NCBI GenBank assembly: GCA_017431755.1
Contig: JAFRKM010000002.1
Location: 1 to 8,950 of the forward strand
Length of the DNA: 8,950 bases
Reading direction: 5' to 3'
Source of the DNA: Clostridia bacterium
GTDB taxonomy: Bacteria; Bacillota; Clostridia; Oscillospirales; Acutalibacteraceae
Shown: piece after piece, positions 1 through 6,731 of the stretch
Numbering within the stretch: the first letter of the stretch is position 1
Layout: every line of letters starts with the position of its first letter
Made by a program: the position numbers and the translations under genes
The notes under the pieces: model-generated
Seen by the model: only the letters and a program-made list of their open reading frames with translations
What the model was told of the DNA's origin: nothing
Database searches by the model: none

Positions 1-85
1 ATTTTTAATATTCAATTTTCAAACCTTCTTTTTATTTTTATAATCTTCACACGTAATATTTTAAAATACCAGCATATTTAGGTTC

Positions 86-149
86 AACAAAATAAAAACG
101 AAAGTATTCGAAAATTTTCAAAACAGTATGTTATTTTAACAAAATAAAA
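86..149. repeat. 12-base direct repeat in AT-rich intergenic DNA
   Basis: The sequence aacaaaataaaa occurs at 86-97 and again at 138-149; the second copy overlaps the terminator U-tract. Both lie in very AT-rich DNA, so chance or a simple-sequence origin is likely. The rest of 1-140 contains only AT-rich DNA with a small palindrome (gaaaattttc, 110-119) and no gene, RNA or promoter that can be supported. Confidence 0.3.
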
Positions 150-177
150 GAGCAGCCTTTTCTAGATGGCTGCTCTT
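141..177 (-). terminator. Rho-independent terminator of the ABC transporter operon
   Basis: Positions 148-157 and 168-177 form a perfect 10-base-pair stem (minus strand AAGAGCAGCC and GGCTGCTCTT) around a 10-base loop. It is followed on the minus strand by the U-tract TTTTATTTT (141-149, overlapping the stem foot). It lies 12 bases after the permease stop codon and faces the right way. On the plus strand the stem is followed by A residues, so it should act in one direction only. Confidence 0.9.
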
Positions 178-188
178 AAAAAACAATC

Positions 189-986
189 TTATTTAATATT
201 TCTAAGTTTAAATGTTACCAATCCGATTAGTGTACTTAATAAAATATATACTCCGGAAACTATTGATCCCATAGTCATATCATCACTACGTAAAGGCTCA
301 AATCTCAGTCCCATCTGACTATACGTGCCCGGGAAACAGTTCATAATGTTAACCCCTTGTATTGAAAAATCATTAACATTAACACCGTTAAGTATCATAG
401 TAAGAACAACTAAAGTACCTATAATACCAAGCACTATAGGGCCAACAAAAACAATAATAAAGGTAATTGCAGTACTTCTTGTTAAAAACGCTATCATAAT
501 ATACAAGCTTATAATTGCTATTTCCGCAATCAAATAAAGTGATAAAGACTGTATTATAATAATCCAATCATCTCTGGTGTATTCTCCTACTCCCCAAAGT
601 ATACTACCCATAATAAAAGACGTCACAAAACTAATTAGCGTATAACATATTAATACTGTTATAGACACTATCATCTTTGAAAAATAAATACTTATTCGGT
701 TTGCCCCAGATGAAATAACATTTTTTATTGTTCCATATCTAAAATCCCCCGGAACAAAAATTAATATAGCTATTGTTGAAAATAATGCAACCATTGACAT
801 ACCAGGCATTATTGCATTAATTGAACTAAAATTAGCACTGACCATACGAGAATATTCATTACCAGAAATTTGTAAATAACCATTAAGAATTGTAAGTATA
901 GAAATAATTACCGAGATACCTGCACAAATATAAAGATATTTTGTATACAAAATTTTATAGAAATCTGATTTTATTAATTTACCCAT
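189..986 (-). CDS. ABC-2 family transporter permease (BcrB-like)
   Basis: Membrane subunit of the exporter formed with the ATPase encoded just upstream. The 265-residue protein has about six hydrophobic segments (near 17-38, 60-78, 103-130, 145-168, 172-198 and 240-259), the usual layout for this family. The short N-terminal MGKLIKSDFYKILYTKYLY and the cytoplasmic stretch GDFRYGTIKNVISSGANR (80-97) followed by an SK pair (103-104) match the ABC-2/BcrB pattern, in which this loop contacts the ATPase. The ATG at 986 starts 2 bases after the ATPase stop, and its Shine-Dalgarno GGAGAGG lies inside the end of the ATPase gene, so the pair should be translated together. A terminator lies 12 bases past the stop. 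The substrate cannot be read from the sequence. Confidence 0.9.
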   Translation of the reverse strand: MGKLIKSDFYKILYTKYLYICAGISVIISILTILNGYLQISGNEYSRMVSANFSSINAIMPGMSMVALFSTIAILIFVPGDFRYGTIKNVISSGANRISIYFSKMIVSITVLICYTLISFVTSFIMGSILWGVGEYTRDDWIIIIQSLSLYLIAEIAIISLYIMIAFLTRSTAITFIIVFVGPIVLGIIGTLVVLTMILNGVNVNDFSIQGVNIMNCFPGTYSQMGLRFEPLRSDDMTMGSIVSGVYILLSTLIGLVTFKLRNIK

Positions 987-988
987 TA

Positions 989-1951
989 TTAAGCCTCTCC
1001 TTTCATTAAACTTAGGAAATAATTTTCATAATCCCCTTGTTCTTTTGTAAAAGAGCTTACCGTAATCTCTGCTTCTGACAATAAAGAATTAAGCTCTAAG
1101 AAATTATCTATGTTTTCATAAATATAAACGGTGTTATCATCGGACTTTATATCGATTTCACCGAATTTTCCTTTAATAACTTCCACTGCTTTCTCAGAAT
1201 TATCAACCACAAGTTTAATGCATGGTTTAACTTTCTTAGAAAGATCATCAGCATTAAATTCGGCAACAAGCTTACCTTCATTAATAACACCATATTTTGT
1301 AGCCATTTTGCTAAGTTCACCTAAAATATGACTGGAAATAAATACTGTAACTCCTACTTCATTATTAAGTTTTAAAATAAGATCTCTTATTTCTTTAATT
1401 CCTTCCGGATCAAGGCCATTCATGGGTTCATCCAAAATTAAAAATTCCGGGTCGCCTACCAACGCAATAGCAATAGCAAGCCTTTGTTTCATACCCAAAG
1501 AAAAATTCTTGGCTTTTTTTCTACCAGCATTTTTCAATCCTACTAATTCAAGAAGCTCATCTACTACACTTTTTTCTTTCACGCCTTTTAATATACACTG
1601 ACATTCAATATTCTGACGTGCATTCATGTAAGGGTAAAAAACAGGATTTTCTATAATTGTACCTATTTTTTTACATCCTTTTAATAAATTTTCACTTCCA
1701 AAAAGCTCTATATTACCAGAATTTGGTTTTAAAAAGCCAGATATCATTTTCATAACAGTTGTTTTACCTGCACCGTTTTTACCTATAAAGCCATAAATGT
1801 CTCCTTTGTTAATAGTAATATTAACATGGTCTACTACATTTTTATAAGCATATGTTTTTGTTAAATTTATTGTTTTCAAAACACATTCTTTTTCCGGAGA
1901 GCTAGTGTTATCCGCAATTGTATTCTCCGCTTGAACTAAATTTTCGCTCAT
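989..1951 (-). CDS. ABC transporter ATP-binding protein, BcrA/lantibiotic-immunity type
   Basis: Cytoplasmic ATPase that powers an exporter together with the permease encoded 2 bases downstream. Seen in order are Walker A GKNGAGKTT (57-65), the Q-loop region TIIENPVFYP (98-107), the signature FSLGMKQR (150-157), Walker B FLILDEP (170-176) with catalytic E175, the D-loop NGLD (178-181) and the H-loop SSHIL with H208. The Q-loop has Glu (E101) where most ABC ATPases have Gln, a hallmark of the BcrA and lantibiotic self-protection group. About 90 residues after the ATPase core form a C-terminal domain, as in that group. The 22-residue N-terminal extension before the first strand looks variable. 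The ATG at 1951 follows AGGAGGAG at 5 bases, and no other ATG occurs before the Walker A motif. The substrate is unknown: bacitracin-like peptide, lantibiotic or another membrane-active compound are all possible. No two-component system is adjacent. Confidence 0.93.
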   Translation of the reverse strand: MSENLVQAENTIADNTSSPEKECVLKTINLTKTYAYKNVVDHVNITINKGDIYGFIGKNGAGKTTVMKMISGFLKPNSGNIELFGSENLLKGCKKIGTIIENPVFYPYMNARQNIECQCILKGVKEKSVVDELLELVGLKNAGRKKAKNFSLGMKQRLAIAIALVGDPEFLILDEPMNGLDPEGIKEIRDLILKLNNEVGVTVFISSHILGELSKMATKYGVINEGKLVAEFNADDLSKKVKPCIKLVVDNSEKAVEVIKGKFGEIDIKSDDNTVYIYENIDNFLELNSLLSEAEITVSSFTKEQGDYENYFLSLMKGEA

Positions 1952-1968
1952 AAAATCTCCTCCTTTTT

Positions 1969-1992
1969 GACTAATAAATTAAATTTTAAGTC
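1969..1992 (-). promoter_or_regulatory. Imperfect dyad in the ABC operon leader, possible operator
   Basis: Just downstream of the expected transcription start, GACT (1989-1992) and AGTC (1969-1972) form the ends of a mostly AT inverted repeat with some further matches inside. Its place between the start point and the Shine-Dalgarno would suit a repressor site or a weak leader hairpin. The symmetry is imperfect and AT-rich, so chance is a serious alternative. Confidence 0.2.
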
Positions 1993-2002
1993 TACCTCCC
2001 TT

Positions 2003-2031
2003 ATGATACATTAAAAATTCAAATAAGTCAA
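2003..2031 (-). promoter_or_regulatory. Sigma-A promoter for the ABC transporter operon
   Basis: Read on the minus strand, a TTGACT -35 box (2026-2031) is followed after exactly 17 bases by a TATCAT -10 box (2003-2008). It lies in the 93-base gap between the PBP gene and the ABC ATPase gene and points toward the ATPase. Transcription would begin near 1996, giving a leader of about 45 bases. Each box differs from the TTGACA/TATAAT consensus at only one position, which is strong for an AT-rich genome. It suggests that the transporter can be expressed separately from the cell wall operon. Read-through from upstream is also possible. Confidence 0.8.
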
Positions 2032-2044
2032 GCTGCTTTAAAAT

Positions 2045-3442
2045 TTATTTTTTCTCGTACTTACCAGACTTAAAAGCACCATGAAGTTCTTTAATCATAT
2101 CCGCAGCTACTGGCCCAGCAGATTTTATTCCGAAATCCCCATTTTCCACCACTACAGAAAAAGCCACAGGGAAAGTTTTATCGTAAGAAAAACCTACCAT
2201 CCAACCATGAGGAAGTTTATCCTCTCCCACTTCTGCAGTACCGGTTTTAGCACACATTTGAATCCCGCCAAACATCGAATCTTTATATTGATTTTTCATT
2301 GTATATCTCATCATTTCTTTTAAAGATTCGGCCGTTGATTCACTAAACATTCTTTTTGATGAATTTTTAGAATTATTTGAGTATTCTCCAGAAGAATCCG
2401 TAAACAAAGATTTAACAGCAAAAGGTTCAATATAAATACCTTTATTTGCAATAGCGCCCATAACTTTTAACATATATAGCGGGCTAACCTTATCTTTTGA
2501 CTGGCCTATTCCTGACCATCCTAGATCTGCTTTTGAAGCATTCATCACATCATAGCTACTGCTTGTAACTTGCATACCGTCAAAATATTCAGGCTTATTA
2601 AGCCCATATTCTTCCATTTTTGCTTTCATTTTTTCTCTGCCAAGCTCAATTGCTATATCACTAAACACAATATCGCACGATTTAGACATAGCGTCTTTTA
2701 AATTTATTTTCCCATGATTTGACATACAGGTAACTTTTTCACCATCAATAATTTTTACTTTTTTACATTCGAAAGTCCTTTTTTCTACATCAGGAATTAA
2801 ATCTAACCCTGCCGCTGCTGTAAAAATTTTGAAAATAGAACCCGGAGTAAATGAAGAAGATATAGCTCGGTTAATATATACCCCTTCGTACTTATCATTA
2901 CTGCTTTCTTCAAAAGTAGGACGATTATTAATATCATAAGTCGGAAGACTAACCATGCACAAAACTTCACCCGTTAAATAATTATAAGCAAGCGCCGCAC
3001 CTTTTTTATTCTTAAAACTTTTGGAAACTTTTGCGCATATCTCACTGTCTAAAGTAAGCTTTATATTTTGATTTATATCAAAAACATGCGGCGCACCAAA
3101 ACCAATAACTGGATTATATCCAAAAAGTTCGCTGTTATATCGGCTTTGTACAGACGTTGGAATTAAAACCGAACCGTCTCCAACTATATGTAGCATTGCT
3201 CTTCTTATGTCTTCTTTTTCATTGTAAACTCGTTTCCCATCTACTGTTTGAGCTAAAATAATATTATTCGTATCCAAAATTTTCCCACCGGACATATTCC
3301 CTTCCGAAAGATGTCTATTTACAGGCGAAAAAGCCCACTGCCGGGAATTGGCTATAAATTCAAAAAGGAAAAATCCTATCCCCGCAAAAAAGAAACACAC
3401 AACTATATATATAATAATAGAACGAAACCGTGTGTTTTTCAT
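2045..3442 (-). CDS. Class B penicillin-binding protein, PbpA/PBP2-like D,D-transpeptidase
   Basis: Monofunctional transpeptidase that crosslinks peptidoglycan outside the membrane, most likely working with the SEDS protein encoded just upstream. Residues 8-30 form a single membrane anchor after a basic start (MKNTRFR). A short N-terminal module carries SGGKILDTNNIILAQ (51-65), the counterpart of the RGxI box. The transpeptidase domain (about 145-455) has SxxK as S202-I-F-K205, the second motif as S255-C-D257 in place of SxN, and K399-T-G401, followed by GWMVGF. Asp in the second motif is also known in MrdA-type PBP2 proteins, so activity is expected. At 465 residues it is shorter than most FtsI or MrdA proteins and close to actinobacterial PbpA. 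The ATG follows GGGGGTG in the 17-base gap. No clear terminator follows the gene. SpoVD/FtsI-like alternatives fit less well because there is no PASTA domain and the N-terminal module is short. Confidence 0.92.
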   Translation of the reverse strand: MKNTRFRSIIIYIVVCFFFAGIGFFLFEFIANSRQWAFSPVNRHLSEGNMSGGKILDTNNIILAQTVDGKRVYNEKEDIRRAMLHIVGDGSVLIPTSVQSRYNSELFGYNPVIGFGAPHVFDINQNIKLTLDSEICAKVSKSFKNKKGAALAYNYLTGEVLCMVSLPTYDINNRPTFEESSNDKYEGVYINRAISSSFTPGSIFKIFTAAAGLDLIPDVEKRTFECKKVKIIDGEKVTCMSNHGKINLKDAMSKSCDIVFSDIAIELGREKMKAKMEEYGLNKPEYFDGMQVTSSSYDVMNASKADLGWSGIGQSKDKVSPLYMLKVMGAIANKGIYIEPFAVKSLFTDSSGEYSNNSKNSSKRMFSESTAESLKEMMRYTMKNQYKDSMFGGIQMCAKTGTAEVGEDKLPHGWMVGFSYDKTFPVAFSVVVENGDFGIKSAGPVAADMIKELHGAFKSGKYEKK

Positions 3443-3459
3443 TTTTTCACCCCCAAATC

Positions 3460-5121
3460 TTATCTTTTTATGGCGTATGTTCTTTCATCAGACGCTTTTA
3501 TAAATGCAAGTATTCCCCAAACGGAAATTAAACTAGAGCCACCTAAACTTATAAAAGGAAGTGTAACACCCGTTAAAGGCAAAATATCCACAACACCAAA
3601 AACATTAAGCATCATTTGAAACACAAGCATTCCGGCACCACAGCAAGATGCTATAGAATAAAACGCTGATCTACTGCGTATGCTCGCACTACGTGCATAA
3701 ATTCCAAGTATGGCTATGGTTAAAACAATTAAGATGCCCATAATTACTCCCCACTCTTCGCAAAGCATTCCAAACACCAAATCACTTGGCGCAGCAAAAA
3801 CATGTTTTAACGCACCTTTACCTATTCCTAGCCCCAAAAGGCCACCGCTTGCTGAATATGCAAGAACCCTGGTCTGCTGGTAACCACCGGCATCATTAAT
3901 ATGCTCCCAGACATGTCGCCAGGCAGAAAATCTTGTTACTATATGAGGTTTAAATTTTAAAATAAATCCCGCTCCAATTACTGCAGCAGCGCAAGTTAAA
4001 ACAACGGTTCGTATACTTCCTGAACGCATAAATGCTATTAAAATAAATGTTACGAAAAAAATGCATGCTGTACCAAAGTCATTCATTAAAAATAGTGCAC
4101 CCATACATGCCACAGAAAATAGTATAAATAACGTTAAATTCTTTGTGGTTTGTATTCCCTTTATAGTCGAAGAACCAAAAAATACAAATGCGACCTTAAC
4201 TATTTCTGACGGCTGAAACGAAAAAGGCCCAAGCATAACCCAGTTTTGCGAACCATTTTTTACTTTACCAAAAACTAAATTTATTGCCAAAAGTATAAGT
4301 GCAATTACTGCTATATATGGCCGAAATTTCATAGATATATCAGGATCTTTTATAAACGCTAAAATTATTTCAAAAAATATAATTCCTATTCCCAAACAAA
4401 TTATTTGAGTATAAGTTAATTTTACATCTACCCCTGCGGAATTTATTATCCCAATACTGCTTAAAAATATTCCCAGTGTTTCAAGTTCAAAATTACTTCT
4501 TCTTATTATATATTTAGAAACAAAAAAACTTGCCCAAGAAATTCCTAATAATAATCCAAAAATTTTTAGCGGCTCATAATTAAAAGATGGCCCTGAAAAA
4601 CACATTTGAACTGTACAAAAAGCCTGAAAAAAGCTAACCAATATAAGCAGCGAACCGCCTGCATAAAATTTATTATAACTATTTTTTAAACTGTTTTTTT
4701 CAGATTCATCATAAAAAACATCAGATTTTCTGAGCTCATAGTTTATTCCACCAATTTGTATTATGTCGTCTATATAAACTTTTTCATCTTCAGAAATTGG
4801 AGTACCATTTAAATAAACTCCGCCTTTAGAATTCGTGTCCGAAATAAACCAACCTTCATCTCGTCTGTAAAGAACAGCATGATCCCTTGACGCAGTAGGA
4901 CTGTTCACTACTATATCACAATGCTTGTCCCTACCTATTGAATTTTCCCAATATACTATTGGTATTTTTTCACCAGTAGTTTTATTTATAAGAGCTATTA
5001 AAGGATGCCTAAAACTTAAATTTGAAAATAAAGACTTAAAACAGCACCCAATTATTAAAATGCCCATAAACGGCAGCATAACTTGAATTAAATAAGTAAA
5101 CATAGAAAACAATACGTTCAA
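3460..5121 (-). CDS. FHA domain fused to RodA/FtsW-family SEDS peptidoglycan polymerase
   Basis: Likely glycan-strand polymerase that joins lipid II in partnership with the class B PBP encoded next. Residues 5-28 form a membrane anchor. Residues 50-131 are an FHA phosphothreonine-binding domain, with the canonical G63-R64, S78-R79-x-H81 and a DTNSKGGVYLNG loop (95-106). A SEDS domain follows (about 150-545) with many membrane segments. It has the NGSQNWVMLGPFSFQPSE box (289-306; W294 at the conserved position), NDFGTA (347-352), APSDLVFGMLCEEWG (444-458; D447 matches the catalytic Asp of RodA/FtsW) and the LPFISLGGSSLI signature (521-532). At 553 residues it is about 150 longer than typical RodA or FtsW, which the FHA part explains. 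The start is TTG, chosen because AGGAGGAG lies 7 bases upstream; the next ATG (residue 7) has no such site. The FHA domain implies control by a Ser/Thr kinase, none of which is in this window. RodA, FtsW or SpoVE identity is unresolved. Confidence 0.93.
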   Translation of the reverse strand: MNVLFSMFTYLIQVMLPFMGILIIGCCFKSLFSNLSFRHPLIALINKTTGEKIPIVYWENSIGRDKHCDIVVNSPTASRDHAVLYRRDEGWFISDTNSKGGVYLNGTPISEDEKVYIDDIIQIGGINYELRKSDVFYDESEKNSLKNSYNKFYAGGSLLILVSFFQAFCTVQMCFSGPSFNYEPLKIFGLLLGISWASFFVSKYIIRRSNFELETLGIFLSSIGIINSAGVDVKLTYTQIICLGIGIIFFEIILAFIKDPDISMKFRPYIAVIALILLAINLVFGKVKNGSQNWVMLGPFSFQPSEIVKVAFVFFGSSTIKGIQTTKNLTLFILFSVACMGALFLMNDFGTACIFFVTFILIAFMRSGSIRTVVLTCAAAVIGAGFILKFKPHIVTRFSAWRHVWEHINDAGGYQQTRVLAYSASGGLLGLGIGKGALKHVFAAPSDLVFGMLCEEWGVIMGILIVLTIAILGIYARSASIRSRSAFYSIASCCGAGMLVFQMMLNVFGVVDILPLTGVTLPFISLGGSSLISVWGILAFIKASDERTYAIKR

Positions 5122-5136
5122 AGTTAAACTCCTCCT
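5119..5136 (-). promoter_or_regulatory. Strong Shine-Dalgarno deciding a TTG start for FHA-RodA
   Basis: On the minus strand AGGAGGAG (5129-5136) lies 7 bases before the TTG at 5119-5121, the ideal spacing. It begins directly after the TAA of the flippase gene. The nearest in-frame ATG, six codons later, has no comparable site, so the TTG is the preferred start. Confidence 0.82.
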
Positions 5137-6726
5137 TTATTGTTTCTTAGACCTTTTCAAAATACCCTCTGTTACTTTCCACAAGTCTTTAAATTCTTTT
5201 GTCCTACAAAATACAAGAATATTAATCAAATTAGGAATGAAAATACAAACTAGCATATTAAATATAACCTGAGAAATTAAACTTAACTCTGAAAATGGTC
5301 TATTTATAATATGAGAAAGCGTGTAGGCCATATTATCTGTAACATGATTTTTATAAGCCCACGCTCCCACTTCATAACAGAAAAAACAATAAATAGAAGT
5401 AAGAGCGGTATATAATGCAAATTTAAAATGATAAGTTTTAACACTCTTTTTAAATACTTCATCGTAAACCAGATAGGGCTGTACCCAATACGGTATTGCC
5501 ATAACTCCAACAACATTCCCTATCATAACTCCCGCTATACCCAAAGGTTTTAATAAAATAAACGATACAATAAAAGTAATTATTGCCCCAAATAGTACTA
5601 TATATTTATCCGGATCATATATTCCTGCACTAACCTTAGCCATACCTATTGACTGACGAATTCCGTTAATATAAAGATAGCCTGCTATTGAAATAATAGT
5701 ACCTATTCCAAGAGCTGATTCTATTCCTATCCAAAGGCCCATAAACGGTGTAATAACACTTACAAAAGAACATATTATAAACGAATAAATTAAAAAATTG
5801 AAAAAATACAAAACATTAAAATTATTATATACTTTTTCTCTGTTTTCTGTATTTAAAAGGTTACCAAAGCTAGCGATTACACCATTAAACACTTCATTCG
5901 TTACAGTTATAAGCGCCATAACAATCATCATATGATTTCCGTATATTCCACTAATCTCAAGCCCCAAAACATACATTATTATCAATGAAGAAAAAACCGT
6001 AGTACTAAAACTTGTAATTTTGTGAACAAAAAGCGCTTTCATATTCTTAAAGAGATCTTTTTTTTCTATACTGGGTAATTTCGTTTTTATTTTAAGATTT
6101 ATAAAAGGATACTTCTTATCAAACATATATGAGATAAGCACATTTTCAACCAGTTTAGATACAATTCTACAAATTACATATAACTCAAAAGACCCAAAAA
6201 TCTTTAAAATTGCTATTTGAGAAGCAAACATCAGCACTTGAGCCAATGTGTGAATATTATTATTAATATGATTTTTTTGATCAGCTATAATCATGGACCT
6301 TTTGTGCGAATAAAGGTATGATACAACAACATCCAAAACATACAATATAAAAATTTCAGAAAGCCAAAGTTTTGAAAAATCCCCCTGCATAGGTGTAACC
6401 ACAAAATACACTGCTGCCAAACCAAGCGCCAAAACCGCGGCTGCTATGATAATATATAATTTACGCAAAAAACACAGTATAACCGAAACTTGCTCCCAAT
6501 CCTTGTTTGCAATCGGCTTATAAAGCTTATAAGAAATTCCTATTCCCAACCCCATTTCTACTATTGCCAAAGCAGAAATTATTAATGGAAAATTTGTTTC
6601 TATACCAGCATACTGCAAACCAAGTATTTCAGTAAAAAATTTACGCGTTATAAACGAACCAAGCATTATAACAGCATATGAAAAACAGCCCGCTATACTA
6701 TTCATTAAAGAATTTTTTGTTCTCAT
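5137..6726 (-). CDS. Polysaccharide flippase, MOP superfamily (Wzx-like)
   Basis: Membrane protein of 529 residues that probably flips undecaprenyl-linked repeat units from the inner to the outer face of the membrane. The N-terminus has the pattern of Firmicutes Wzx/EpsK-like proteins: MRTKNSLMNS, then FITRKFFTEILGLQYAGI (25-42), a hydrophobic segment ending VEMGLGIGISYKLYKPIANK (56-75), and an FLRKLY element (86-91). About 12-14 hydrophobic segments follow, and the tail is basic (LKRSKKQ). The length is normal for the family. The ATG at 6726 follows AGGATAGG, which lies inside the last codons of the polymerase gene, so the two genes are likely translationally coupled. The stop codon TAA directly touches the Shine-Dalgarno of the FHA-RodA gene. 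The neighbours (GT4, Wzy) support a Wzx/Wzy-dependent pathway. A teichoic or teichuronic acid exporter of the same superfamily is the main alternative. Confidence 0.9.
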   Translation of the reverse strand: MRTKNSLMNSIAGCFSYAVIMLGSFITRKFFTEILGLQYAGIETNFPLIISALAIVEMGLGIGISYKLYKPIANKDWEQVSVILCFLRKLYIIIAAAVLALGLAAVYFVVTPMQGDFSKLWLSEIFILYVLDVVVSYLYSHKRSMIIADQKNHINNNIHTLAQVLMFASQIAILKIFGSFELYVICRIVSKLVENVLISYMFDKKYPFINLKIKTKLPSIEKKDLFKNMKALFVHKITSFSTTVFSSLIIMYVLGLEISGIYGNHMMIVMALITVTNEVFNGVIASFGNLLNTENREKVYNNFNVLYFFNFLIYSFIICSFVSVITPFMGLWIGIESALGIGTIISIAGYLYINGIRQSIGMAKVSAGIYDPDKYIVLFGAIITFIVSFILLKPLGIAGVMIGNVVGVMAIPYWVQPYLVYDEVFKKSVKTYHFKFALYTALTSIYCFFCYEVGAWAYKNHVTDNMAYTLSHIINRPFSELSLISQVIFNMLVCIFIPNLINILVFCRTKEFKDLWKVTEGILKRSKKQ

Positions 6727-6731
6727 ATAAA

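Noticed and set aside
110..119. Palindrome gaaaattttc
   Set aside because: Such short AT palindromes are expected by chance in this composition, and no gene start lies nearby.
325..537. Plus-strand open frame of 70 codons
   Set aside because: It lies antisense inside the ABC permease gene, has no ribosome site worth noting and gives a low-complexity product.
1131..1331. Plus-strand open frame of 66 codons
   Set aside because: It is antisense to the C-terminal part of the ABC ATPase and resembles no known protein.
2010..2050. Possible terminator after the PBP gene
   Set aside because: Only a very short AAGCAGCTT dyad is present, with no GC-rich stem or proper U-tract, and the region is occupied by the -35 box.
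2081..2323. Plus-strand open frame of 80 codons
   Set aside because: It is the reverse shadow of the transpeptidase domain; the minus-strand frame carries all the motifs.
3311..3619. Plus-strand open frame of 102 codons across the PBP/SEDS junction
   Set aside because: It covers both genes in antisense, lacks recognisable domains and spans a junction where the real genes carry clear motifs and ribosome sites.
5304..5516. Minus-strand open frame of 70 codons inside the flippase gene
   Set aside because: It is an out-of-frame overlap within a convincing 529-residue flippase, with hydrophobic content that follows from the AT-rich codons.
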